Part shown: positions 11,101 to 23,328 of the stretch, in pieces
Position numbering within the stretch: position 1 is the first letter of the stretch
Layout of the letters: every line of letters begins with the position of its first letter
DNA from: Deinandra increscens subsp. villosa
Lineage: Eukaryota > Streptophyta > Magnoliopsida > Asterales > Asteraceae
DNA: 64,000 nt
Assembly: GCA_039602395.1 (NCBI GenBank)
Contig: JBCNJP010000025.1
Span: 103,840,124 to 103,904,123 of the forward strand
Direction: 5' to 3'
Made by a program: the position numbers and the translations under genes
Notes under the pieces: generated by a model
What the model saw: only the letters and a program-made list of their open reading frames with translations
Told to the model about the DNA's origin: nothing
Databases searched by the model: none

Positions 11101-14053
11101 AGATTCATCAGATATAAAGATGAATTATGTACACCAAGATGAAGGGAATGAAAATGGTCTGGAATCGCAATTACAGTCACAGCCACGTTCTAGCCCAGCA
11201 CCAGAGATAGTTCCATCAGGTGAATCTTTTTGTCATAATCATGATTTCTAACAATTGAGTTTGCTTTTTCGTCATCATTTTTGTAATTAAGATTTATATG
11301 TGAGAACTTAGATATAAATGTAGAAGAACAAGACTTGGAAGATGATGGGCCTCCACCTGGATGGAATCCAAAATGTCAACTTGAGCCCAATTTACAAATG
11401 GCATGTCCAACAACTCCTCCACCAGGTCAGTAATAGGACAATTCTACTTGGTTAATGTTTATTCTTATTTTCTAATTTTTGGCCATACTTGTTGACTTAT
11501 TAGACTTTAAGATTGAGGAAGATAAAGAAGTTGCCCTAGACAAAGAAGGCTCTCCTACAGGTGGGGGTTCCACTCCTCAACACCAAACACATGTTCATTC
11601 AAGCCTGCCGTTACCAGTAGTTCAATCAGGCAAGTAATTTTTTTTTTAATTTCATAATTTTACACCTCACTTAGGGGTTGGTTGTTTTTCTGAATGATGA
11701 AAACCTATCTGAATGCCTAAGTGCATCTATTTGTTCAATTTAAACTTTTGAACAATTAGTATGAATTATTCTTTTAGTTCAGACTGTTTTTAGCTTGATG
11801 AGTCGGGATATTTTTAGGCCCATTTAGATCATAAAGAATAAACCTACTTAATTTAAATATGTCTGTCTCGAATTGGACATATAGGTCTCCAAGTAGTATT
11901 AAGTGATCTTATGTTAAATAAACAGCCCCTTACTCTCTCAACTCTCATTTCTAATACACCTTCACTTGAGGTCAATTTATGGAAGGGGCTTTTGGAGTTC
12001 CTTCTGAACAGCATCTTCAGTTTCAGACTGAAGATGACAAGAAATAGTTCTTTACAAAAATGCCATGTGACATGGCAAGTAATGACTACTTTTAGTTTTT
12101 GTGCATAATTGAAAATGAACTTATTACTATTTGTTTGTTAGTGGTGTGGCAATTTCAGTCCACTTATGTGAAAGTTGGTCAATTTGGGTTACATCATATA
12201 TGTTTTTATTGATAACAAATCCTGTTACTAGATGGGCCCAAATTTCCACCTATATTTGTTAGTCAGTGACAAGTTTAGTTGGGCTTACTAGAGCCTCCAC
12301 ATACTTAATCATAGTATCACGTATTAACATGATGTTTGTTCTTCTCTTCATCATTTCTTCTCTTAATCATACTATCTGTATATATACTACTTGGGTTCTA
12401 TGTGGTTATCCATTTAGAAATGTTTTGTTGATGCATTATACTCATTATAGTGCAGGAACAGGTTATGAATCAAATAATGCCAGAATTATTGAAGAAAACC
12501 CTCAACAAGTTTCAAGGCAGCAATCCATTTATCCAATCAAACCACAAATATCCATGCCAAAACCGCCAATGACAATGAATAATCCTGGTTAGTGTAATAT
12601 AGATACTTTCATAGTTTCATTACTCTTTTGGTTGTCAAATCACTCAAATGACTTGTGTATCTAGTATTAGAATTAATAATAATGGTTTTAATGTGTGGAG
12701 TAAATTAGTAAAATTATTAGTTCATGTGACAGTAACACTCGGAATTCATTTTCTCACTTGACACTTTCTGCATGATCGTTGGTCTAAATGTCTAATGAGT
12801 GAGAAGTTGATGATTTTGACAAGAAATTATGGGAAGAACAGAAGTATAAATGCTCATGGAATGAAATGAAATTTTCTGAATATATGAAACAATGTAACAG
12901 AAAAGTTCTCTAAATATTCATGTATCATTTAATGCAGAAATGGGACAGATGGTGTGTGGATCTTGCCGCCATTTGCTTAGCTATCCAAGAGGTGCTCAAT
13001 ATGTGGAGTGTGCTTGTTGCTTGGAAGAGAATTACGTTCTAGAAGGTCTGTTATCCTCTTTCTGCATAATAATCAGCTTTTTTCTTTTAGGGTTGTTTCT
13101 ATTATATAATACATTTTTAAGCAAAATATGTGAACCTGTTATTTGCTGGTTCTTCTTGTTTTTGGTTTTGACATTAATGCTGTTTTGCAGAACATGAAGT
13201 AGGGCAAGTTGTATGTGGAGGTTGTAAGGTGCTGCTTATGTATCCCCATGGGGCACCAAAAGTTAGATGTGCGAATTGCAGAACCGAAACAGAAATCGGG
13301 GTAATTATCTATATTATTTAGTTATTTTTGGTGGTGGCAAAATCGGTTGGTCGGGTAGTGGGTCAAAACTACTAAATGATGGATTGGGTGTCCAAAATTC
13401 TAGAACTGTTTATAGATATAATCAGTGTGTCAAAGTATAATTTCAAAAGCTTTCATATTAACACTGGTAATTTTTTTATTAAATCAAATGTCTTATTAAT
13501 TGCAAATAGGGATAATTGCACAACATTTAATAACATACTTCAAACAGTATAAACAATTGCAACATGTATCGTTCTTTTTTACCAATCATAGCAACAACCT
13601 GTTACTTTTGTTGCTATTAGCCTATTAGTGGTAAAAAAGTGAAAGTATGTTGCTGTTTCTTTTACCTCCAAAGTTTGTTCTTGTTTCTGTTAGTTTCCAA
13701 AGTATGTTGTTATAATTAGTAAAAGTGTGAAAGTTTGTTGCTATTTAGCCTAATTATCCCTTAAAGTAACACTTTAGGTGACTTTTGACTTGTTTCCGTG
13801 GTGTGACCCATTATGACTTTCCATTATATCCTTACAGAGCGATAAAAAAGTAAATGGGTCGAAAGTGTCACCAATTACTTCCGTGTGATTCTTCTATTCT
13901 TGATAATGCTACTTTGAACTTCAAAAAATGTCTTCTAATTCAACTAAAAACCTTTATGTTCCATGTATGTTGTAGGATCAAAATAGACGTCCGCCACTCC
14001 ATGAACACAAAAGACGGGGCAGACAGCATTTGAAGCGCATGCAAGCGGGCTGA
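8171..14053 (+). CDS. LOL2: LOL2-like LSD1-type zinc finger protein with expanded PPPGW repeats
   Basis: Thirteen coding exons: 8171-8444, 8987-9118, 9401-9499, 10019-10123, 10709-10780, 10895-10993, 11112-11219 (or from 11103), 11312-11425, 11504-11629, 12456-12587, 12938-13045, 13191-13300, 13976-14053. They join in frame to about 518 residues. Exons 11 and 12 encode two LSD1-type zinc fingers (about residues 421-493), CGSCRHLLSYPRGA and CGGCKVLLMYPHGAP with CxxC partners; LSD1/LOL proteins regulate plant cell death. The tail (RRPPLHEHKRRGRQ) fits LOL2. As I recall, Arabidopsis LOL2 is near 155 residues, so the N-terminus is expanded: acidic DEDDGPPPGWD-type motifs are in exons 1 (as PAPGW), 2, 4, 6 and 8, alternating with a second module in exons 3, 5, 7 and 9. 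Introns 1-11 are phase 1. Exon 9 needs a GC donor (GCAAGT). Start: the ATG opening the frame joined to exon 2. Confidence 0.85.
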
Positions 14054-15421
14054 AACATCTCACCAATGTTGGTTCAAACACATAGTTGAAATGCTTCACC
14101 GTCACAAAAACGTTGATTTTTTTCATTAAAAACATGCACACTCGCACTTATGGCTCATTTTTCATAATATGATGCAGGGCGATTGATATTTTAGATCCAA
14201 AGGGTGTTGCATGTAATTTCAACTGATCTATCATTAGATCTATTATGCCTGCTAAGAGCTAGTCCAAACTCATGGTTTTTGCTAGTGATTACCGTCTGAA
14301 ACTGTGTTAAATAGTGTGAAGTGAAATGTGTTTGTACTTTGTAGTCTAGTCTCTTTGGTTCAATATCTTTTTTTTTTTTTTACTGAAATAAGAGATATGT
14401 GTTAGTCAAGATAGGAGGAAACACACATGCTGCTTATCTCCACTACAAGTCTACAACCGACCATTCATTTGAGTAGTTTGTGTTTATGTTTTTTCTTCAT
14501 TATGTAACGTGTTTTCTCAATATAATATCAATATTTTAGTTATATATTGAAACTCATATAAACATGTTTGCATCCTTGAAGGAGACACCACTGGTTTCTC
14601 CACCAAGTGATGTTTAGAGAACTTTTTCCTTTCATTGTTTCGAATATATATACTAGTTAAAAAAAAAAAAACATATGTTATGCAAGATTGAAAAAGAAAA
14701 ATGATATAACCTCATCATTTTAGAAAAATAAAGTTTTATTTAACAGAAAGGCATCAATAAACCTAATGCCTTTTGTATAATTATATATATTACAAAAATA
14801 ATTGGTTGTCATACACTACAAAAACACTATTCATATGTTGACCAATGAGGGCATGACACGTGTCATGTCTAACCACTAATAGCATGACACGTGTCATGTC
14901 TAACCAATACATGTTTTCCACCCAATAATTAAATGACACGTGTTATGTTTTTTTTTTAATTTTACGTTTCATAGCCCTTAACTTTTTTACTTTCGTTTTT
15001 AGTATACTTTTAGAGTTTTTGACTTACGTCTTCCTTTATAGTCGCTAAAAGGTGACCCGTCGCAACGCGCGGTGGTCAACTTTCAGACCACTTTTAGAGT
15101 TTTTGAATTTGCTCACAGCGTTTTAAAAAATAGGTGTTAGGCCGCGTGTCATGTACATGTGGTATTTTTTTCACACTTAAGCACAAGTGGTCAACTTTTA
15201 AATCACTTTTAGAGTTTTCGACTTTAACCACGGTGTGTTAGAAAATGGGTGGCCCGCCACGAAGCGAGGGCGGGTCACCATCTTGTTATATATACATAAT
15301 ACATTAGGATGGTTAATTACTTAATTTAGAAATATGCGTGTCAAGTTTGACTTTTCCTTAATCATATATACAATATGTTACACTTATTTTAACAAATGTG
15401 AAAGTGGGGCAATGGTCAGTG
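14054..15421. other. LOL2-like 3' region and intergenic DNA
   Basis: The 3' UTR probably ends before about 14550. Beyond that the DNA is AT-rich with three G-box palindromes (14852-14867, 14883-14898 and about 14932-14947). GC-rich stem-forming segments at about 15057-15073 and 15248-15279 (GCCCGCC ... GGGCGGG) resemble Helitron-type ends, but no boundaries could be set. Confidence 0.5.
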
Positions 15422-15783
15422 TAGAGGTGCATAAATCGGTGAACCGGTTTTAAATAAAACCGATTGTTCAAAACTAAAACCGGGTTTTAGAAAAACCGAT
15501 TAACCAAACCCTAAAAGCCTTAACCGGTCTAACGGAAAAGCCGGTTAACCGAACCAGTTAACAATAAAAAAACCGGTATTTTTAAAAAAGAAATATATAA
15601 TATTTCATAGGTTAACCGATAACTGGTTAAAAAACCGGTTAATAACCGGTCTCGGCCCTAAAAGTTCTAACCAGTAAGGAACCGCCAGTTACGACCGGAA
15701 TAGGAACCGGTTCCTTGAATACCGGTTATTAACTGGTTCAGTTTCCGGTTCGGTTCGGTTAACCGGTTTTTTGTGTACCTCTA
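15422..15783. mobile_element. hAT-type MITE, family A
   Basis: 362 bp bounded by TAGAGGTGCA and its near-complement TGTACCTCTA, with an exact 8-bp target duplication GGTCAGTG at 15414-15421 and 15784-15791. The interior is rich in AACCGGTT motifs and has no coding capacity. The 8-bp duplication and TAGAGG-type ends fit non-autonomous hAT elements. Confidence 0.85.
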
Positions 15784-17384
15784 GGTCAGTGGCTCCGCGT
15801 TGTGGATTGAACCAGTAAAGGACCCGGTTTTGATTCTTGCAGCAACCAATTATTTTCTTCAACCACCTTAGATATTTATAAGATTTATTACTACAGGCAG
15901 CAACCATTTTTTTTTTCTTTTTCACTTTAACCACCTTAGATATTTATAAGATTTGTCACCTTTTCTTTTTCTTTTTCTCTTCAACCACCTTAGATATTTA
16001 TAAGATTTGTTACTACATAAAGCTGCTCAGTTTTGAACAGCCGGTTAAGATAAAGGTCATGGAACAAACCGACGTAGGTTTGAACCTCCTAGCCCTCAAT
16101 CTCCTTCTTCTTCTTCTTCTCCCTTTTCTTCAGAATTGCATATATTGTTATTTTTTGTATATAAAAACATATATTTTCGTAGTCGTCCACATGTTTTTTC
16201 GTACTGTTTATGGTTTTTCATCACTATCATTCTATTTTCTTTCCATCCATTTAAGTATTGTAAAAGGAACCCGTTTATTTGTTTTGAAAAGGAGTCTACA
16301 AGTTTTTTTTATCTTTTATGAGATTCAACATTTTCACTAAACTATTTTTTTATTAATGTTTTAAACCGTTGTCGGCGTAACACGCGACCCGGCTCTATGT
16401 ATCCCTAGTATGTATTAAATAGTTTTACAAGATTTCCCAGAAGGAACCAATATAATATGTGTGTGAGTACGTATTTATATATAGCCACCCTATAAATGTA
16501 TATTTATTAATATTCTAAATAATGGAACTCATATATAGTGTTCACATAGGAAGGTGTGTCGAGCTAGCTTGACATTGACATGAAGCTTCCAAGTGTTTAT
16601 GACTTTATGTCACTCAAAACCAGCCAATAAGTCTAATCATAAAGTTGTTGTAATTAGAAAAGAAAACTCAGTAATCGCAGATTCGCAGCCACATAATGGC
16701 AAATAAAAGTGAGCTTCCATAACACTCAAGTCCACAAACGTTGGTTTAGAATGGTTAAATAACAAACACGCTCACCTCCCATCTTACTTAATTTAACACT
16801 CATGTCTTTAACTTGTAGCCCCTCTAAACAATCACCTCTTTAGACCAATAGTATACACATTATTATTTGAAACTATAGTAATGCTTCAATATTTATTACA
16901 AAATGACACAATAAATAATAAATAATTCCCTATTAGCGTTAGTATAGGGAAGGCCGTCTTTAAAAACTCTGTTAATATCCACTTTTTAAATCTCTGTTAT
17001 CTACTTATAGAATTTTAACTATTATCATTTATGGGCAAATAAGTAACAAACATCACTAGATTAAGAGAATATATAACTATAAAAATTACAACGACACACG
17101 GTCACTTTTTTATAATTTCTCTTGAATCCTTGTGGAACTTTTAAACAATTATAGGTTGCTCGTAGTGGGCGTGATAAGTGCCATGTGATGGCCCATAACG
17201 CCTCGCACACCACCCCAGGACCGCTATGAGAGCAAAATGGGGTTAGAGCGTAAAATCTCTATGGCGCCTCCCCTCCCTTTTCTCATTGGCTGCCTTTTAT
17301 TTGCTTCTTTGTGATTGGTTAGATTAATTTGAAGATTTTTTTTAGATAGATAATATAATTGGGTAATAATTAAGGGCTTTATGG
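15784..17384. other. Intergenic region
   Basis: No supported gene. The phrase ACCACCTTAGATATTTATAA is repeated three times between about 15860 and 16000. A Helitron-like 3' end (GTCGGCG/CGCGAC hairpin followed by CTAG) lies at about 16370-16409. The rest is AT-rich. Confidence 0.5.
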
Positions 17385-17828
17385 CAATGTTTTAAAAACC
17401 GGTTCAACCAGTCCGGTTCAACCGGTTCAACCGCCAACCGGTTATCATACCGGTTTTTTAATCCCCGGTTTTTTGGACATAACCGGACCGTTTTGAACCG
17501 GGCGGTTTTCCGGTTTTTTCCGGTTCAACCGGTCCGGTTCAACCGGTTTTCTGACAGTTTTAAAAAAAATATATATTTTTTTTAAAATTTATTGTTATTT
17601 TTTATTATTTTTTAAAGTTTAAAACTTATATATTCTTATGAAATACCAATTTGGTATTATTTTTTAGTGGATTATCATTGTATTTTAACTATTTTCGTTG
17701 TGGTGTACAAATTTATTATCATTTTTATAAAAATATATATATAAATCCCCTAACCGGTTCAACCGGCCGGTCTAACCGGTCCCGGAAAGTTTTCCGGTTC
17801 AACTAAAAAACCGGTTTTTAAAACATTG
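17385..17828. mobile_element. hAT-type MITE, family B copy 1
   Basis: 444 bp starting CAATGTTTTAAAAACCGG and ending TTTTAAAACATTG, with an exact 8-bp duplication CTTTATGG at 17377-17384 and 17829-17836. Both flanks are dense in CCGGTT and the centre is AT-rich. No ORF. The same family recurs at 28805-29216 and 54181-54669. Confidence 0.88.
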
Positions 17829-17836
17829 CTTTATGG

Positions 17837-18330
17837 TGTTCCATTCACTACATCACTTTTCCACATGGAACCCCTTGCTGACTAGACTGCCACGAGTCAA
17901 CAAACATCCAAGAATGAAACTTTATCACTACACATGGCTTTAAAATTAAGAAAATTAAGTAAAACCGTTATTAAACTTTATTATTTTTAACTTCAACTTT
18001 AGTTGACTAATAACTTTGGAAAAAATCAAGTAATAATAGTCTAACTATTCTATTTAATTCATACAGGTACAAGTATATCTATTTATAAAACGATTTATAA
18101 TTTATAATAAAATTTCAGTGGTTTACGGTAGAGAAGATTATAAAAGTAAAATATAATTTAATAATTTTCATCGAATCAATTTATTAAAAAATGCCATAAT
18201 ATAATATAAAATATCTTTTACGGAATTTGTAATTTTGTATCTTGTAGTGTGTACCTTACTCTTATCCTTAAAAAAAGGGTTTTGAAGGGTATCCCTTACC
18301 CCACCACAAACTTGAACCTATTCAATTCCC
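17837..18330. other. Intergenic region upstream of the RMA-like gene
   Basis: AT-rich with no ORF or repeat that I recognise. The promoter of the RING gene probably lies in its right part. Confidence 0.5.
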
Positions 18331-18333
18331 GTT

Positions 18334-18340
18334 TATAAAA
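18334..18340 (+). promoter_or_regulatory. TATA box of the RMA-like gene
   Basis: TATAAAA stands just before a CT-rich leader that begins around 18360 and runs to a splice donor at 18476 (TTCCG then GTAATT). Position fits a core promoter about 30 bases upstream of the leader. Confidence 0.55.
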
Positions 18341-18364
18341 CCCCCAAAAGCCCACCCATTCTCC

Positions 18365-20130
18365 TCGCAAGTCTCCTCCTCCGCTATCTACTCTACCGCA
18401 CCGCAACCGCAAGCCGCCGTTAAACCTCTATTTCCGATCAACAATCCGATCAACTTACAACAGAAGCTTCTTCCGGTAATTCTTCGGATTGCTACTTTTA
18501 CTTTGCTTATTTATTTATTTATCAGTTCTCATTGTTTGCGTTGCCGTGATCATCGACTAGAAAAATTCGTCGGTGAATGTGCGATGAGATGCCGTGGATT
18601 ACGTTCACGGTACTCGGTTGTTTGTAGTCGATTTTTAACAACATTTATGTGGATTTATATAGTTTATGATTATTAGATTGAGATGAAAATGATCGTGTTA
18701 TGTCATTACAGAATTATATTTAGACGTTTTGACCTTTTCTTCTCACTTGATTCGCAATTAAGAAAGAGAAAAGTGTCGGTGCGTAGATGATAAATTATTT
18801 TCCCTGATTTGGTGTAAATTTGGTATGTTTTTGCCTCGTTTGAATGATTATCGGAAGGATATATCATATATGTAAGAGTTCATGCTAGTATCTGTAATCA
18901 TACGATTCCTTTCCCTATTTGGATTATAAGCAAGTCAAAAATTGAATTTCGCTTTTAAGTTGTGTATCACTTGCTATGAAATAAAGGATTTGTTATAAGT
19001 AACCACCTTAATAGTAACTGTTTCTGGTGGTCAGTGGTATCTTACCTCTGTGAAGATATTGCTGATGAAAGTTTCCTGTCCAAACACAGATACCGACCAA
19101 ATTTAGGCTTGTAGAAAGCATGATATCATTATATATAGTCCTGGTTGTTTATGCTTGCTAGAGTTTCATGCCTGCTATAGAGGAAAAGTGTTCATCATCT
19201 TTATCTTAAGTTCTACTTTTTGTGTGATTTTAAGCCATCCATGTCAATAACAGATAAAAATGTGTTGCCTACATGGAAAGTTTTCAAGTTTGATGATGCC
19301 TTATTGGAGAAAATTAGCGAAGAATGCTATTGCTACTTGTTTTCGAACATTGTAGTTAGATATAAGATTAGTAAGCTGTGATAATGGGTCTCTCATGTCT
19401 TTGGACCATGAAAATAGTGAAAAGGACGGTGGACTCGACTCAAGGGGGTTGATAAACTGACAACAGAGACCTGTTCTCAAGCTCACTGGATTATTTTGAA
19501 GAAATGGGTAGTTTGTGGAGTGTTTGCTTGTCTTTTTCCCTTTCGCTGTTTTATCTTCCTTAGTAAATAAAGACCACCTGTGGTACTGATATTGGTCCTG
19601 GGAGGGGTCAGGTCGCTTCACGATCGATCAGATGTACATAACCTTACCCTACACTTTTGTGCAAGAGGCTTTTTCTCACGGCTTGAACCATGACCTCAAG
19701 CTCACAAAGTAGCAACCTTACCAGTTGGTAGTTGCTCCTTGATTTATACATACGTCCAAAATACAATGTTTTAGCTCAAATAAGAATCCTTATAAAGCAT
19801 TACCATTCGTTGGCCTTAGCATCACCAATCTCAATCGTATTTTATGATTATTTTAGGTTTTTGACTGAATTTTTCTCTTTGCTTCTGTTCTTTTGAATAT
19901 GCTTTTGATATTTTATCCATTGCACAAAATAAAAGTAACCAGAGTAGAGTAATAAGAATTAGTGTTCTCATGTGTTAGTTGGATCCTGAAAAGAAAGGTC
20001 CCATTTATCATTCAATGAAGATATATGACAGTTGGACTGGGTATCCACTTAATTATTGTTCCAGTTTCATGTACCTTTCAATCTACATCAGTACATTGCA
20101 TTTTCTTACCAACTTCTACCTTTCTTCCAG
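18365..20130 (+). other. RMA-like 5' UTR exon and leader intron
   Basis: A CT-rich leader exon (about 18365-18475) ends at the donor GTAATT. The matching acceptor is TTTCTTCCAG ending at 20130, 36 bases before the ATG. The 1.65-kb interval is AT-rich with no conserved ORF. The splice assignment is inference from sites and position. Confidence 0.55.
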
Positions 20131-20166
20131 GATTAAACACGCTTACGGGCTACAACCAGATCAAAA

Positions 20167-20817
20167 ATGGAATTCGAAAAATACTTTCCTGAGGAATTAA
20201 GTCCGGTTTCATCGCCTGAAAAATCTTTACCCTGCTTCGACTGCAGTATCTGTCTTGACTTTGCCAAAGACCCTGTGGTTACTCTCTGTGGTCATCTATA
20301 TTGCTGGCCTTGTATTTACAAATGGCTATCGTGTCAGACCGATTCAGATAATAATCCGTTATGTCCTGTGTGTAAATCTGAAATATCCCACACCTCACTG
20401 GTCCCGCTTTATGGGCGGGGCAAAACATTACCTGAAAACGAATCCGACACCAAAACATCAAATATTATTATTCCACCTAGACCCCGCGCGTGTCTCTTGA
20501 CCACAACACCCAATCCCACCCGACAATTTGGTTATCGAAATTCTCATCGAACACCCTATGGAAGTTACAACTCTACCCCCGGAGTTTACAATCAAGGTCT
20601 CGGTGGTTATGATTCGAATGTATGGATGTATGGGGAAATGATTTATGCTCGAGTTTTTGGGAATTCACCAAGGTTGTACACATTTCCAAACTCATATCAT
20701 CTAGCTGGGGGTAATAATCCCAGATTAAGAAGGCAGGAGATGCATGTTCATAGATCTTTAAACAGATTAACTATATTCCTATTCTGCTGCTTATTTTTGT
20801 GTCTTCTGCTGTTTTAG
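20167..20817 (+). CDS. E3 ubiquitin ligase RMA-like (RING, C-terminal membrane anchor)
   Basis: A 216-residue single-exon protein. A C3HC4 RING lies near the N-terminus: C26, C29, C41, H43, C46, C49, C66 and C69, with the helix WPCIYKWL typical of RMA/RNF5-type ligases. The last 16 residues (from about 201, TIFLFCCLFLCLLLF) form a hydrophobic tail anchor. RING membrane-anchor proteins of this layout are ER-membrane E3 ligases that pass ubiquitin from an E2 to membrane substrates. The middle part is rich in Asn, Gly and Tyr and poorly conserved, as usual in this family. The start is the first ATG after the leader-intron acceptor, with the frame consistent through the RING. Closest plant relatives are RMA1/RMA3; I cannot choose between them. 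Confidence 0.88.
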   Translation: MEFEKYFPEELSPVSSPEKSLPCFDCSICLDFAKDPVVTLCGHLYCWPCIYKWLSCQTDSDNNPLCPVCKSEISHTSLVPLYGRGKTLPENESDTKTSNIIIPPRPRACLLTTTPNPTRQFGYRNSHRTPYGSYNSTPGVYNQGLGGYDSNVWMYGEMIYARVFGNSPRLYTFPNSYHLAGGNNPRLRRQEMHVHRSLNRLTIFLFCCLFLCLLLF

Positions 20818-23328
20818 CTCTGCGGGCAGGGAGATTAGTCTTTTTACACATTTTTGTGCAGTTTTGTATGCTTGCTTATAGCATCATGTGTACATTTAAT
20901 ATTTAATAATTATATATATGGTTTTGTATTTTGTATAAGTTTAGTTTTTGCCATTTTTCTTTTAATTAGTATAAATTTTAGCTTCTTCATGCTTTGCTCA
21001 CGAGATTTCACCTGCGATTTGACCAAATCTTGTGATTTATTCTTAGAAAATAGTTTAGAACGAGTGAACCAAGTCTGACTGGATTGTGGTCCATAAACAT
21101 GTGCTTAGTTGGGCGAGTTTGACCTTTTCAATTTCCGATTTGTTCCTAAAAAGTAGTTTAGAAGTAGTGAATCAAATAAAACATCGTGGTGTACTTTCTA
21201 ATCAAATGATTGTGAATTTATGGTAAGTGGTGTATTTTCTAATTAAATGATTGCGAATTTAAATATTGCAAAGTGTACGTGTTAATCGAGTTGACTTTTT
21301 CAATTTTTGAGACAATGAACTCCACCTAGACTTTTCTTCGCTTCCCACTAAAGGATTTGGGTCTGTGAAGAAGGGTTTTCACATAAGTGCCAACAACTAT
21401 GTGATAGAGAAGTATGGTTGTAGACATGTTTCTATTAGTATTTTATGCTTTTAGACATGTCTCTTTCCTTTTTCCCTTAGGGTGGGGTGGTGAATGCTAG
21501 ATGTGATGCAGGATGAAGAGGGTACTAGGTACCGGAGGATGCCAAATTCTATGAAAAACGAAAGACAGAGATGAATACGGATGGCTACATGAGGGTATGG
21601 GGTAACATCACTGTGGGCGAAGTATAGTGAGGACATGGGGTTCTCTTTTTTCGTTTACACGTGCTGGTTTTACCATATTGTTCGAAGAAAAAATATATAT
21701 ATACCGAGTCTGGTCCCTTGATTTTTGTATTTAAAGTTTTTATGTACCGAGTTTGAACTTTTTTTTCCTGATTTTAAATCAAAAATTTTAACTTTTATTT
21801 GAACCAAAATGCTTCCTATATATACCGTGGGTGGCCTTCGTGGGTGAATCACACCGCCAAACATCACCCACCCACGCACCACCTCCCCCTGCGTGGGTGG
21901 GTGGTGTGTCCTTCCACCGTGGAGTTTTCCGCGTGCGTGAACATGGGTGTGGGTTTGGCTCCATCCAATCAAATAATGCCACTTATTTTTTTTTAATTAC
22001 AAAAAAATAATCAAACTCACATAACACAACTTATACCATCATATCTCTTATATCAAACCCACACAATGACACAAGTATACCTCATGTTCTGAGTCCATAT
22101 AATTTACTCTTTTACAATGTATATTTAATTCTTTAATAGTCTTTAAAGAAATATTGTGATGGATAACTGTATATTTAAATATAGTGATGGTTAACTGTAT
22201 ATTTAATTCTTCAAAAGTCTTTAAAAAGATTTTTCTGATTGATAAATGGTACATTCATAGTTCAAAAGGTTGAAGGTTATTTTAACTCATAGTTAAAACT
22301 TAAAAAGGTTGAAGGTTACAGGTAAAATGACTTTTTAATATAACATAGGGAACATTTCTTTATTATATACCAGGGAATCTAAGAAATTGTTAGTTGAGAA
22401 AGAAATTAATTAATTAATTAAGTGATAGACTCACTCCTTGATAAGATAATATCACCAAAAGCAATATTTTTGTGATAGGATTTATGGATAGCCCGAAAAA
22501 AACACCCATCTTTCTTGTGATGATGGATGGGTCATGGGTGTCATCTTCCGTATTCATTCATTTTATAAATCTACAATTTTACTGCCATGGCTCCTCGACT
22601 ACTACAAGAAGTTTGGTTTTAACTTTTAAAAGGTTACAAGTTTAGTCCCTACTGGTTGGTTAAATAATTAATAATACATCGTTACCTTAAAAAAAGAAAA
22701 TTATGTATATCTACACAAAATAACATGTAAAATATAACCTTAGGCTATCAAGGGTTTTGTACTTTTGTTAGGTCATATGTCAACAAACCTGTTTGGCTTA
22801 TTTCTGTGAATCGATATCAAGAAAGGAAGGAAAAAGATATATGTATGTTAGGTAAAGTTATCCAAACGTCACCAAACACTTTCTCCGTTTTGGTAGTAAT
22901 GATTATGACGATAACATGATAATATATCTTAATAACAGATGCAATTTAAAAAAAAAAAATTTGACATGGATACAATAACTCTCAATATTATTAAAATATG
23001 TCTTGACAAAGATGGGTGCAAATTGATAGTTTCTATACTACAAGTGGGACTTGATATCAAAATATCTTTTTTTATTAGTATAACCATACCTTGTCTCGTT
23101 AATAATGCGATGCATGTATTTAATTTGTAAAAATAAACAACATACTATATGTAATTAAAAACATCTTTGTAGGTTACTATTCTGTTAAAAATAAACTCAT
23201 AGATCTTGGCTAATCCATTTGTTACAAAATATTAAAAGATTTGACTAGATACATTTATGTTATTTCAGCCTCACCTCTGTCTCAATCTCCTACCCTTTAT
23301 AAGACCCGTACAAGAAAACAGAAACATC
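20818..23328. other. RMA-like 3' UTR and intergenic DNA
   Basis: The 3' UTR is probably up to about 20980. The remainder is AT-rich without coding signal. A GC-rich perfect hairpin is present at 21865-21903 (14-bp arms). The pair of segments at about 21170-21260 repeats the phrase GTGTACTTTCTAATCAAATGATTG with variation. Short direct repeats of TTAACTGTATATTTAA occur at about 22130-22210. Confidence 0.55.

Noticed and set aside
11911..12108. ORF of 65 codons in a LOL2-like intron
   Set aside because: No similarity to the repeated exon modules and no fitting splice sites; treated as intron.
14816..14830. CACTACAAAAACA, resembling the start of a CACTA transposon
   Set aside because: No inverted partner (TTTTTGTAGTG) and no 3-bp TSD found nearby.
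19301..19621. 106-codon antisense ORF in the RMA-like leader intron
   Set aside because: No recognisable domain, and it lies within a probable intron.
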